Source of the DNA: Richelia sinica FACHB-800
GTDB lineage: Bacteria > Cyanobacteriota > Cyanobacteriia > Cyanobacteriales > Nostocaceae
Length of the DNA: 64,000 nt
Reading direction: 5' to 3'
NCBI RefSeq assembly: GCF_014698825.1
Contig: NZ_JACJTT010000021.1
Coordinates: 29,518 to 93,517 of the forward strand
Shown: positions 12,385-20,796 of the stretch, piece after piece
How positions within the stretch are numbered: position 1 is the stretch's first letter
Layout of the letters: each line of letters begins with the position of its first letter
The notes under the pieces: model-generated
Told to the model about the DNA's origin: nothing
The model's input: the letters and a program-made list of their open reading frames with translations, nothing else
The model's database searches: none
Program-made: the position numbers and the translations under genes

Positions 12385-12405
12385 ACAGGTTACAGGTTAC
12401 AGGTT
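12385..12405. repeat. Three tandem 7-bp units (ACAGGTT)
   Basis: Three perfect head-to-tail copies of ACAGGTT, followed by a partial fourth, in the 200-bp convergent gap between the PEP-CTERM gene and the aspartoacylase gene. Short heptamer arrays of this kind are frequent in Nostocales genomes; no function is implied. Confidence 0.8.
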
Positions 12406-12473
12406 ACAGTACTAAAAGCCTTTTTGTGTCTAAGTTTTAGTTGTAGTTAATATCCTAACTGTCTTGTCTACAG

Positions 12474-13352
12474 CTATAAATGGATTTCTTGCTTTTGAGT
12501 AAAGTGCATGGCAATACCTTTCTCATAATAAGCAGCTTCATTAATAAAAATGGGATAAACTGTTGATTCACCTTTATAAATAATATTTTCCCCATTAAAG
12601 GTCACAAACATCGGCTCACCTGGATGAAGGGGTTGATAATCTTGATATTGCAGTTGAGGATGAATCATTGCGGCAATTTCTCCCACTTCATTTCTAGGAT
12701 AATCTACAATATTAATAGACTGATAAGCCGTTAATATATTGCTGGTTTTTGGTGTTTTACCTTGATTGCTGGCTTGAAAATAATCTAGAATTGCATAGAC
12801 AACTTGCTCAGTTTGTTGAAATAATTCTGCATGTAATACCCCTTGGGGAACTGCACCAACTTCCACGACAATACCAAAATTACATATAGAACGCAGAAAA
12901 CCACTAAATTTTGGTTGTTCATGGACACAAATTTTGACCAAAGGGTTAATTGTGGATAAATAAGCCCCTAGATTTAACAAAAAAGGATGCTGATTACTGA
13001 GAATAATACTGATACCCATATTTGAGGTTGTAGTATGCAAATCAATAATGGCATCTACACCAGTTTGATTATTTGGGTGTAAAATTTGATGGATTTCCTT
13101 TGCTCGTAAGTCCTCATACGTAGAAGGAGAGTTGTCTTGTAAACCATAAGCATGAAAACAGCGATTTAAATCTTTATCAATATATCTTTTGTTTTCTTGA
13201 ATTGCTTTGAGATTGCCCAATACAGATAAAGTTTGAAAACTGGATCTAATGATTAAATTGACATTTTTTTGAAACTTTTTCACTAAAAAAACACCAATTA
13301 ACTCATTGCCATGACTACCTCCTACAATGGCGACGCGATTGATCAAGTTCAT
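12474..13352 (-). CDS. Aspartoacylase-like (AstE/AspA family) zinc amidohydrolase
   Basis: 292-residue enzyme of the aspartoacylase family, which cleaves N-acyl-aspartate to aspartate and a fatty or acetyl acid. The zinc ligands are visible: H14 and E17 in GGSHGNE and the histidine of [10 protein letters not shown] near residue 105. The catalytic glutamate is in [10 protein letters not shown]. The start ATG at 13352 has a strong AGGAGG ribosome binding site. The length matches the cyanobacterial 'probable aspartoacylase' group. It lies just outside the polymerase end of the HEP island on the same strand, 264 bp away, so it is probably a separate unit. The natural substrate in cyanobacteria is not established. 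Confidence 0.88.
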   Translation of the reverse strand: MNLINRVAIVGGSHGNELIGVFLVKKFQKNVNLIIRSSFQTLSVLGNLKAIQENKRYIDKDLNRCFHAYGLQDNSPSTYEDLRAKEIHQILHPNNQTGVDAIIDLHTTTSNMGISIILSNQHPFLLNLGAYLSTINPLVKICVHEQPKFSGFLRSICNFGIVVEVGAVPQGVLHAELFQQTEQVVYAILDYFQASNQGKTPKTSNILTAYQSINIVDYPRNEVGEIAAMIHPQLQYQDYQPLHPGEPMFVTFNGENIIYKGESTVYPIFINEAAYYEKGIAMHFTQKQEIHL

Positions 13353-13616
13353 ACAGCCTCCTGATGTAAATAAAATGGCAACAAGTAAAAATAATTAAAA
13401 GTCTATTTAAATTTTCTGTTAAATATAAGCAAGTAAATGTTGGCAGAAAAACAAATTCAATTTCAATTGGCTAGGAAAGGATGACATAAGATTCCCTACT
13501 AGTTCAGGAAATCATATTCTAGGACATAAAAACATAGAAAAAGTGTATTACCTCTATAAGTAGAAGTAACACATTCTATATTTTATGTTTTTTGATGCAG
13601 TAATTTTCGTTTCGTA

Positions 13617-15053
13617 TTAAATATTTCTGCTATGATGTTGATAATACTTATGAGCAGCCATAGCCATAGCAAAGAATCCCCACATAATCATCCCGGAAAT
13701 ACTCAGCATTCCACTACTAATAATTAGCTGCAAGCAGGAACTGATCCCAATAGCACGGGCTGCACTGATAAAACTATCAAATTTAGCTTCTGTATATTTG
13801 CTGACTGTAACTACTATTAAAATTAAGCCACCTAAATAGGGAATGGCACCAAACCAACCCAAGGTGAAAAACATATCTAAAACACCACTATCAATTACCA
13901 CTACTTCGATTTGCCCGGTTTTTTCATTTACCTTCCAAATATTTCCTAAACCATTACCGAAACCGTTGGTCAGAGCTAATCCCAGGTTTCTGTCGTAACT
14001 ACCAGAGCGATCGCGGAAACTGCTATCTTTTTCTAAGTTGGTAAAACTTTCTAAGCGGGTGGTGACAACTTTAGATATTGGTTCAATGGTGACTAAGGGC
14101 ACTACACACAATGCCATTACCAACAAAATGGTCACTAAGCGGATTTGAATTTTTGTCTTGACTGAACCCATAATCAAAATTACGCCCAATAACCAGCCAC
14201 CCCAATTAGTACGTGCTTGGGCTAATAGGAATGATAAATAACCAACGGCAGAAGCTGGAAAAATCAGCGGTCCGGTACTACTGAATAGTAATAATAACCC
14301 AGTTTGCATGACAGTACCGAAGGGGCCAACTGAGTGCATGGTACTCCAAACCCGCATCCCAAAGGGTTCAGGAGAGCCGGAACTACTGGTCATTTCCGAT
14401 TTAATCAGCCAAAATTTATCCCACTCTGGAGCTACCACAAATTGATAGATACCATAGGCACCTGTAATGATGACACACCAGAGAAATACTTGCTGTAGAT
14501 TCCGACGATAACTAGGATAGTCTCGCCAATTCACAAACAAATGAAAAGCAAAGATAATGGGGCTAACCCAATCTAAAAAGCCTCTAAAGACTGGTACAGG
14601 TTGATTGTAAATCAGACCAACTAAAAAGCCATAAAAAACCCCCACAAAGGCTAATAAAAAGGGCAAACCTCCCTGCTTGAGAGTGCGAGGCAGGTGCTTG
14701 AAAAAAGTAAAAATAGTAATAAATACGACTAAATAAGGGGTGATTAACATTTGGCGGGTCGGGTCCCAGCCCACCCGGTAATCTACCAGCCGAGTGAGTA
14801 AGGGGGTGAGAAACCAAACCCACCAAGTGAAGCCCAGATAAAAAATAGGATGACGTAAATATAAAAAGATAGCTACAACAAAAGCCGCACCAGGAAACAC
14901 AGTCCGCAACATAGCACTGGAAGTAAAATAGCAAGCTGCGGTGATTAAACAGAAGCCAAAAAGAGCGATCGCGGCTTCTGCGTTTCTCTGTTTATTAGGA
15001 GAAAAAGTTTGTTGTAGAGGGATTTTCTTTAAAGGTATTTGTTCAGATAGCAT
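13617..15053 (-). CDS. O-antigen polymerase/ligase-like membrane protein (Wzy/WaaL type)
   Basis: 478-residue polytopic membrane protein with about ten to twelve hydrophobic segments. It has a large polar loop at ~205-240 (around MTSSSGSPEPFGMRVWSTM) and another at ~330-385 with RDRSGSYDRN, as in O-antigen ligases and polymerases that join or polymerise lipid-linked oligosaccharides at the outer face of the cytoplasmic membrane. It is the last gene of the HEP island. By position it corresponds to the polymerase-like gene at the end of that island in Nostoc PCC 7120 (family knowledge, not computed). It is separated from the preceding glycosyltransferase gene by 291 bp containing a dispersed repeat, so it may have its own promoter. 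Confidence 0.88.
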   Translation of the reverse strand: MLSEQIPLKKIPLQQTFSPNKQRNAEAAIALFGFCLITAACYFTSSAMLRTVFPGAAFVVAIFLYLRHPIFYLGFTWWVWFLTPLLTRLVDYRVGWDPTRQMLITPYLVVFITIFTFFKHLPRTLKQGGLPFLLAFVGVFYGFLVGLIYNQPVPVFRGFLDWVSPIIFAFHLFVNWRDYPSYRRNLQQVFLWCVIITGAYGIYQFVVAPEWDKFWLIKSEMTSSSGSPEPFGMRVWSTMHSVGPFGTVMQTGLLLLFSSTGPLIFPASAVGYLSFLLAQARTNWGGWLLGVILIMGSVKTKIQIRLVTILLVMALCVVPLVTIEPISKVVTTRLESFTNLEKDSSFRDRSGSYDRNLGLALTNGFGNGLGNIWKVNEKTGQIEVVVIDSGVLDMFFTLGWFGAIPYLGGLILIVVTVSKYTEAKFDSFISAARAIGISSCLQLIISSGMLSISGMIMWGFFAMAMAAHKYYQHHSRNI

Positions 15054-15060
15054 AAGTAAG

Positions 15061-15255
15061 GAGTTCAGGAGTATGCCTTCGGCACGCTGCGCGAACAGAA
15101 GTTTAGAAGTTCAGGAGTATGGCTGCGCCACGCTGCGCGAACAGAAGTATGCCTACGGCACGCTGTGCGAACAGAAGTTGAAAAATGCCAGAATTCAGCA
15201 GCAATCGCATTAATTATTCTGTAACTTCTGTCTTCTTCTTTCTGCGGTACGCTAC
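15061..15255 (+). repeat. Dispersed repeat element, copy 1
   Basis: Three GC-rich units related to TATGCCTACGGCACGCTGCG, each followed by CGAACAGAAG, lie at 15061-15179. A tail contains AATTATTCTGTAACTTCTGT (from about 15214) and a further partial unit (GCGGTACGCTACGCGAACAG) near 15243. The same array-plus-tail organisation recurs at 40601-40775 in the same orientation. It fills most of the gap between the polymerase-like gene and the GT2 gene. The spurious plus-strand open frame at 14941-15213 runs through it. Confidence 0.85.
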
Positions 15256-15344
15256 GCGAACAGCAAACCTGAACTAAAAAGAATTAATGTGTATTCCCCT
15301 GCTGCCCGTGTTTCCCCTTTTCCCCACCACACCTATGCTGTTAA

Positions 15345-16364
15345 TCAATTATTCTCAGCCGAAAAGGTGGTCTGAGGATTAACATTCACGCCATAGCTTA
15401 AAGGTAGGCTTTCTGACGCTATGGGAGTTGGGGTTGGGGGAATGGGAGTTTGCCATGTTTGCCATCCTTGCCAGCGTCCTTGCCATGATGCTACAAGCTT
15501 TTGACTGGCTAGTTGTTTTTGGCTGGGGAGGAATCTCAACCATTGGAGTAAGCCAAAACTATCTCTGGAGCCGATGATTAAGGCCCAAAGTAAGAAGATG
15601 GTGCGGCGAACAGGGGGGAGATGGTCTAGTAAGACAAGGGTTTCGTTGTGAACGAGGTTAGTTAAGGCTGTGGCGTTGAATTGCTGGCGTTGGTCTTCGT
15701 CAAACCGTGGGGCTGGGTAATGGTCTACGGCAACATTGGGGTCATAAATGATTTTCCCACCTGCCCGTTTGAGTGCTAGGGTAAATGCCATTTCAAAATG
15801 GACTTGGGCCCCTGTTCCTTGCATTCTTTCATCAAATCTGAGTTGTTGAATGGCGCTGTGACGAAAGCTCATGTTGACTCCTTTGAGGACATCAACTTCA
15901 CGGGGTTCACCAATACCCAGATGATGATTACCAATGACACGACCAAACCATTGCAGTTTACCGACTACAGTGCGGGAGCCATCTTCTAGTCGCTGATTTT
16001 GATAAATCCAATCACGTCCACCCACGGCAGCGATCGCTTTATCGGCTTGAAAGTGAGCGTTGATTTTCGCTAACCAATCGGGACGGGGGGCAGCATCATC
16101 ATCAGTGATGGAAACAATATCGCCTTTGACTAGTTCCAGTCCGGTGTTTAGGGCAGCAACTACACCGGGTTGGGTGACGATCACAATATGTAGTGGTAGT
16201 TTGTGAGGGTAGAACTGACCCAAAAATTGCCAAGTTTCTGCATCCGTATCGCGGACAACGATAATCAGTTGATCAACTGGTTTAGTTTGGGCTTGCAGTG
16301 CTAATAGACAACGGGATAGATCCTGAGGACGACGATAGGTAGGGATGAGAACTGTGTTCCTCAT
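15345..16364 (-). CDS. Glycosyltransferase family 2 (GT-A fold), HEP island
   Basis: 339-residue inverting glycosyltransferase. The N-terminus NTVLIPTYRRPQDLS and the metal-binding SITDDDAAPRPDW at ~90-102 are classical GT2 nucleotide-sugar motifs; VGGRDW and KGVNMSFRH follow in the acceptor region. The frame is open to a TTG at 16370, but ATG at 16364 has GAGGAG upstream. The start overlaps the 3' end of the preceding GT4 gene by about 83 bp, which indicates translational coupling. It most likely adds one sugar of the heterocyst envelope polysaccharide repeat unit. The last ~50 residues are low-complexity, rich in P, T and W. Confidence 0.9.
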   Translation of the reverse strand: MRNTVLIPTYRRPQDLSRCLLALQAQTKPVDQLIIVVRDTDAETWQFLGQFYPHKLPLHIVIVTQPGVVAALNTGLELVKGDIVSITDDDAAPRPDWLAKINAHFQADKAIAAVGGRDWIYQNQRLEDGSRTVVGKLQWFGRVIGNHHLGIGEPREVDVLKGVNMSFRHSAIQQLRFDERMQGTGAQVHFEMAFTLALKRAGGKIIYDPNVAVDHYPAPRFDEDQRQQFNATALTNLVHNETLVLLDHLPPVRRTIFLLWALIIGSRDSFGLLQWLRFLPSQKQLASQKLVASWQGRWQGWQTWQTPIPPTPTPIASESLPLSYGVNVNPQTTFSAENN

Positions 16365-17484
16365 TGACAATCAACTCCTCAAATAGATCTACATAGGTTT
16401 GTGCCATTTTTGTCCAGCTATGTTGTTCGGCGATCGCCCTAGCTGCTTGACTCATTTGTTCGCGGAGGGAGCGATCGCTTGTTAATGAAGACAGTGCGGT
16501 GGCTAGAGCATTAATATCGTCAGTGTCTGCTAAAACTATTCCCGCCTCTGGTGTTACTAATTCTGCACCCCCTGTAGCGATGGCGGTAATAACAGGCAGT
16601 CCTGAAGATAGTGCCTCTAATAATACGAGGGAACAGGCTTCGTAACGGGAAGGAAATACAAAGAAGTCCACTGCCCGCATAATGGCAGCAATATCCCGCC
16701 GATAACCGACAAAATGTACTCTGTGAGTAATACCTAAGTTAGCCGCTAATTCCAGAAAGGGGCTTCCTTCTGTGTTGCCAACCACGACTAAATGGAGGTC
16801 GGGCACCTGGGCTAATGCCTGGAGAATCGTATCTAGGTTCTTTCTGGGTGTGCGAATATCTCCAGCAAATAAGGCTAAGGTGACGTTGGCTGGTAAACCT
16901 AATTGTTGGCGGGAAACTACACCAGGGGAAAATTCTTGTAAGTCTACACCATTGACAATCACCTGGAGTTGGGAAGGTGGAACGCCGATACTAATTAGTT
17001 CTTGGGCAACTTTATCGGAGACTGCAACCACTCTTTTAGCATGACGAAAGGCGCGTTTTTCCCAATGAGCGTTGAGGGCAGTAAATAACCATTGGTACAA
17101 GCCATAGAAGTCTCGCCGCAATCGGGAAATATGCACAGGCGATCGCAACCAGGAACTATGGACAAAATGCACAGCGTTGATATCTGCCACACCACCAGTA
17201 ATTGCCCCATTCACTTTGACTAAATCTAGTTCCCCTCGATGTTGGCGTAACCAAGCGGCACTTTTTTGGGCAAATATCAAATTACGTAATAATTCTGTTG
17301 GATATTTATCCACAGGAATTTGCACCCAATTAACTAATTTATGCTCTGCTAAATCTGAAGCAATTTCACTGGCTAATAATGTTAAGGAATGTCCGCGACG
17401 AATGGCTTCTTTAACTACTTCATAATTCACTCGTCCCTGACCATCACCTGCTTGAATTTTATGGGTGACAATGCCAATTTTCAC
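16282..17484 (-). CDS. Glycosyltransferase family 4 (GT-B fold), HEP island
   Basis: 400-residue GT4. The frame extends to a TTG at 17523, but GTG at 17484 has GAGG six bases upstream and yields MKIGIVTHKIQAGDGQGRVN, the usual start of this family. The donor domain has LFAGDIRTPRKNLDTIL, VVGNTEGS and the acidic motif SRYEACSLVLLEAL with SGLPVIT. The C-terminal ~25 residues (serine-rich) overlap the start of the downstream GT2 gene. It lies within the HEP island gene run. The sugar donor cannot be inferred. Confidence 0.9.
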   Translation of the reverse strand: MKIGIVTHKIQAGDGQGRVNYEVVKEAIRRGHSLTLLASEIASDLAEHKLVNWVQIPVDKYPTELLRNLIFAQKSAAWLRQHRGELDLVKVNGAITGGVADINAVHFVHSSWLRSPVHISRLRRDFYGLYQWLFTALNAHWEKRAFRHAKRVVAVSDKVAQELISIGVPPSQLQVIVNGVDLQEFSPGVVSRQQLGLPANVTLALFAGDIRTPRKNLDTILQALAQVPDLHLVVVGNTEGSPFLELAANLGITHRVHFVGYRRDIAAIMRAVDFFVFPSRYEACSLVLLEALSSGLPVITAIATGGAELVTPEAGIVLADTDDINALATALSSLTSDRSLREQMSQAARAIAEQHSWTKMAQTYVDLFEELIVNEEHSSHPYLSSSSGSIPLSISTASPN

Positions 17485-17528
17485 TGCTAACCTCGAATGG
17501 AGTTTGGATTTATAAATAGACAAATGTT

Positions 17529-18557
17529 TTAAGCATTGATCAAACTATTTTCTGATTGATTTTTTCTCCTTTGCATGAAAATTAGCTTATTAACCAAAAA
17601 CCACGGAATAAAACTGAGAATTAAGGCAACAACAGTGCGGAAATTAAATTTCTGTCCCTTGAGTGCTAGCAAGAAATAAGGACGGGCATCAGCAACTTTT
17701 TTATCTCGCAATAAACCAATTCCCAAAGTGGTATGCGCCTCTAGGCATTGCTGTTTAAAATATGGATAAAACTCTTGCAGTCGCACATCTTCCATGAAAG
17801 TTTGATAACAGAAAATTTCGCTCTTAGCCTTGCGAATTTTGGCTTGAATATTCCGACCACCACTCATCATCGTGTCGGTTTCTTCATGGCAACGATAGCG
17901 GGTTAATTTTTCTGGATGATAGTAAACAGCATACCCAGAAATACAAGCCAGATAGGTTAAATATAAATCCCACATACCGCCAACTTCAGCCGGAATTTTA
18001 TCCCAATCAATGACACCATTGCGAAATACAGCTGCTGCCGCAGTGGGAATGCTTTTATAAACTAAACCCATGGTGGTAAAGTTGGTATGTACTCCACCTT
18101 TAATTTTATTGCGTTTATAAGCCCGTGAATTTTCTTCCGTTGCTACCTCGTCAATGCGGGTATATTTATCAATAATATATTGGTCACAAAAGGACAAAAT
18201 GACGTTGGGATTCGCTTCCAAAGTAGGAACTAATTTAGCTAAAAAATCTTGATTCCACAAATCATCATCATGCAAACTAGCAAAGTATTTACCTTTAGCC
18301 ATTTTAAAAGCATGAAGTTGATTAGCTAACAAACCCACATTTTTTGGATGTCGCCAAAAACGGATGCGTGGGTCTTGAAAAGATGCAACTAAAGCCTGGG
18401 GATTTTCAGGGGAGCAATTATCAGAAACGATAATTTCAATATTTTGATAAGTTTGATTGAGGGCGCTAGTAATTGCTTGTTTTAGGTATTCCGGTCGATT
18501 ATAAGTAGGAATGATAACACTGACGAGAGGTTCTAATATCTGAGAACTAAAAACCAT
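17529..18557 (-). CDS. Glycosyltransferase family 2 (GT-A fold), HEP island
   Basis: 342-residue GT2 enzyme: PLVSVIIPTYNRPEYL at the N-terminus, SDNCSPENP, and the metal motif SLHDDDLW at ~95-102. The C-terminus has a hydrophobic segment (TVVALILSFIPWFLV) that could tether it to the membrane. It is clearly paralogous to the GT2 at 24284-25282, which shares PLVSVIIPTYNR, the HDDD(L/I)W motif and a matching C-terminal FIP segment. It sits 18 bp after the start-side neighbour at 18576, so it belongs to the same transcript. The role is presumed transfer of one sugar during envelope polysaccharide assembly. Confidence 0.92.
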   Translation of the reverse strand: MVFSSQILEPLVSVIIPTYNRPEYLKQAITSALNQTYQNIEIIVSDNCSPENPQALVASFQDPRIRFWRHPKNVGLLANQLHAFKMAKGKYFASLHDDDLWNQDFLAKLVPTLEANPNVILSFCDQYIIDKYTRIDEVATEENSRAYKRNKIKGGVHTNFTTMGLVYKSIPTAAAAVFRNGVIDWDKIPAEVGGMWDLYLTYLACISGYAVYYHPEKLTRYRCHEETDTMMSGGRNIQAKIRKAKSEIFCYQTFMEDVRLQEFYPYFKQQCLEAHTTLGIGLLRDKKVADARPYFLLALKGQKFNFRTVVALILSFIPWFLVNKLIFMQRRKNQSENSLINA

Positions 18558-18575
18558 TCATTAACTCCAGATTTA

Positions 18576-19700
18576 TTAATAGCGAAATTCAGCAATAGTT
18601 GTGTCGTAGATTTTTTTCAATCGTTGAATATGAATATCTAGGGTAAATTCTTGTTCGTACCAAGCTTGACCTTGCTCACCCATCAATCGGGTTTGTTCAT
18701 GGTTATGTGCCAGTTGATTGATTGCCTGTGCTAGTTTTTCAATCTTCAAGGGAGGAATTAAAATCCCCGTTTTACCATCCTGGATATGTTCAGGAATACC
18801 ACCCACAGCACTAGCAATGACGGGACGATAACGTGCATAAGCTTCCAGGGTGACTAAACCAGCAGGTTCTGGCCATAGACTGGGGAAAACAACAGCAAAA
18901 CAATTGTGATAGAGAGATTCGAGTTTTTCACCTTGACACCAACCATGCCAAGTAATGCGATCGCTCAGTCCCATCTGAGCAGATAATTGCTCTAGTCTGG
19001 GTCTTTCCCAACCTTCTCCGGCAATATCTAAATGAATGTGACTGTCGGTTTGCGCTAAGGCTTTAATCAACCATTCCAATCCCTTGTCAGGAACAATCCT
19101 ACCGACAAATAAAATGCGCTGATTTTGATGAATGTCTGCCCTTAATTTTGCTGCCGGTGATTTAGGTTTTTGTACCCCGCAATGCAATGTTGTAACTCGT
19201 TCAGGAGGTAAACCATTACTAATAATTTGCTCACGAATATAGTTGCTATTCGCAATGACAGGAATATTAATTTTTTTGAGATTTTCCAAAAAATGATGAG
19301 TATTCCACAACTTTTGACTCAGCACTTGTGGTCTGCGACAACCACACTTGTCTACAAAATGTCCCCAGGTACATCCCAAGGGGTGCATAGTGCGATCGCA
19401 TGGCTTTTGTTGTGCAGCTAAATACTTGGTGCCACTCGGACAATAACTACAGTGATTATGTAGTGTAAATATTGCTGGTAATTCTCCTGTCAGTTCTCCT
19501 AAACATTCCGGGTCATGGAGATGTAGCAATACACAATTATCGCGCTTGAGATATTTTAAAGCCGGAAGGTGAGCGTTTTTCACCCCTGGCATATGGGAAT
19601 TAATTAAAGATGCGATATAAGTTTCTAACCCACCACCTTTAGTAATATCAACTGCCGAGCATTGATATATGATTTTTTCTGTAGCTAATGTTGATATCAT
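18576..19700 (-). CDS. Glycosyltransferase family 4 with cysteine-rich N-terminal segment, HEP island
   Basis: 374-residue GT4. The N-terminal half carries six cysteines (84, 87, 101, 110, 119 and 121) in a pattern beginning HNHCSYCPSG and ending DKCGCRRP; a subset of GT4 enzymes has such a CPxG cysteine cluster, which may bind a metal. The donor half has LFVGRIVPDKGLEWLI, AGEGWERP and the acidic PEPAGLVTLEAYA motif (E-x7-E type) near residue 277. The start is ATG at 19700. It is upstream of, and co-directional with, the GT2 at 17529 with an 18-bp gap. Sugar specificity is unknown. Confidence 0.9.
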   Translation of the reverse strand: MISTLATEKIIYQCSAVDITKGGGLETYIASLINSHMPGVKNAHLPALKYLKRDNCVLLHLHDPECLGELTGELPAIFTLHNHCSYCPSGTKYLAAQQKPCDRTMHPLGCTWGHFVDKCGCRRPQVLSQKLWNTHHFLENLKKINIPVIANSNYIREQIISNGLPPERVTTLHCGVQKPKSPAAKLRADIHQNQRILFVGRIVPDKGLEWLIKALAQTDSHIHLDIAGEGWERPRLEQLSAQMGLSDRITWHGWCQGEKLESLYHNCFAVVFPSLWPEPAGLVTLEAYARYRPVIASAVGGIPEHIQDGKTGILIPPLKIEKLAQAINQLAHNHEQTRLMGEQGQAWYEQEFTLDIHIQRLKKIYDTTIAEFRY

Positions 19701-19791
19701 GTTTGTATGTAGCAGATTCTAAACATCACTTCAAAAACCAATTAAATTTTCTAGGGCAAAGTAAATTTTGATGAGTCCAATACTGTGTCAA

Positions 19792-20646
19792 TTACACTAA
19801 ATTCAACCAGAATTTATGGCGAATGTCGCTGACATAATGACGCAACGCTACTTGTTGATAATTACAATTGTCTTGATACCGGAATTGGTCATTAACATGT
19901 AGCACAAACTTCTCTGAATTTAGTGGTTTAGCTTGAGCTTTGTGCATCGCTAAATGTACTACAGTTTGTTCTGTAAAATATTCAGGTACATCGATGACTT
20001 GTTCTACTCGGTCTAGCGCTTCTTGCCAATCTATTTGTTGTTGCAGTAAGAAAAAACCAGCATTAACTGGATGGAGTTCTTTCTCGTGATTTAATAACAA
20101 TCTTGCATCTAGTGAAGGTAAACAATCTGGTAAATACCAAGCATGACTTTCATCAGATTGGCATAACTTAATGATTGTTTCTGCACCGGGGAAAAATAAA
20201 ATATCGGCATCAGTATAAATAGTTGGCTTGTCGATAGACATTGAAGTTAAGACTGCCAATCTTTTCCAAAATGCCATGATTGCTTTTTGTGGACTATTGA
20301 CCGCAAATTTCCTAATTATGGGATGTACATAATTTGTTAATAGTTCTTGCCAATCAAATACCTGGACACAATTGTGAATTTGTTGTAAAGTGTGAATAGA
20401 TTTAGTTGTATAAGTGCCATCAGAAATCACCACAAACTTGGCAGGAATTCCTACAAAGCGAAGAAATGAGCGAATATTTGCTACTTGAATGGCTAAATCA
20501 CGCTCACAGGAAAAAGCATAAATATCGATATCAACTTGGCGTTGATGTTGAATAGGAAACTTAACAATTTGATTGAGAGACTTTGTGTATAAAGAGCGAA
20601 TTAATTGACCTTGAATTTTAGCTGAATGATATCCTACGTTAACCAT
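19792..20646 (-). CDS. Putative nucleotide-sugar transferase-like protein (DxD motif), HEP island
   Basis: 284-residue protein without strong similarity that I can name. The central segment PTIYTDADILFF (D146-x-D148) preceded by MAFWKRLAVL looks like the DxD metal and nucleotide-sugar site of GT-A enzymes. HPVNAGFFLL and EQTVVHLAMH downstream resemble acceptor-site regions of GT8/GT77-like enzymes. Its position between hepA and a GT4 gene in the HEP island supports a glycosyltransferase role. No membrane segment or signal peptide is evident. The family assignment is an inference from motif order only. Confidence 0.7.
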   Translation of the reverse strand: MVNVGYHSAKIQGQLIRSLYTKSLNQIVKFPIQHQRQVDIDIYAFSCERDLAIQVANIRSFLRFVGIPAKFVVISDGTYTTKSIHTLQQIHNCVQVFDWQELLTNYVHPIIRKFAVNSPQKAIMAFWKRLAVLTSMSIDKPTIYTDADILFFPGAETIIKLCQSDESHAWYLPDCLPSLDARLLLNHEKELHPVNAGFFLLQQQIDWQEALDRVEQVIDVPEYFTEQTVVHLAMHKAQAKPLNSEKFVLHVNDQFRYQDNCNYQQVALRHYVSDIRHKFWLNLV

Positions 20647-20796
20647 ATTTTGAGCGATTCCCTCTAAAGTTAGAATTCATGGTTAATTGGAAATTCAGGA
20701 ATTAGAAATCAGAAGTGCTTATTAAATCAGGAATATAGAGAAGGAAGATTTGCTGATCATAATTAATTCTGATTTATCCCTGAATTCAAACTTTAT

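Noticed and set aside
15061..15179. Possible CRISPR array
   Set aside because: Only three units, with no constant-length unique spacers and no cas genes; the same array with the same tail recurs at 40601, so it is a dispersed element.
14941..15213. Plus-strand open frame upstream of the polymerase gene
   Set aside because: It runs antisense through the start of the polymerase-like gene and into the dispersed repeat; its repeated peptide units mirror the DNA repeat. No ribosome binding site or homology.
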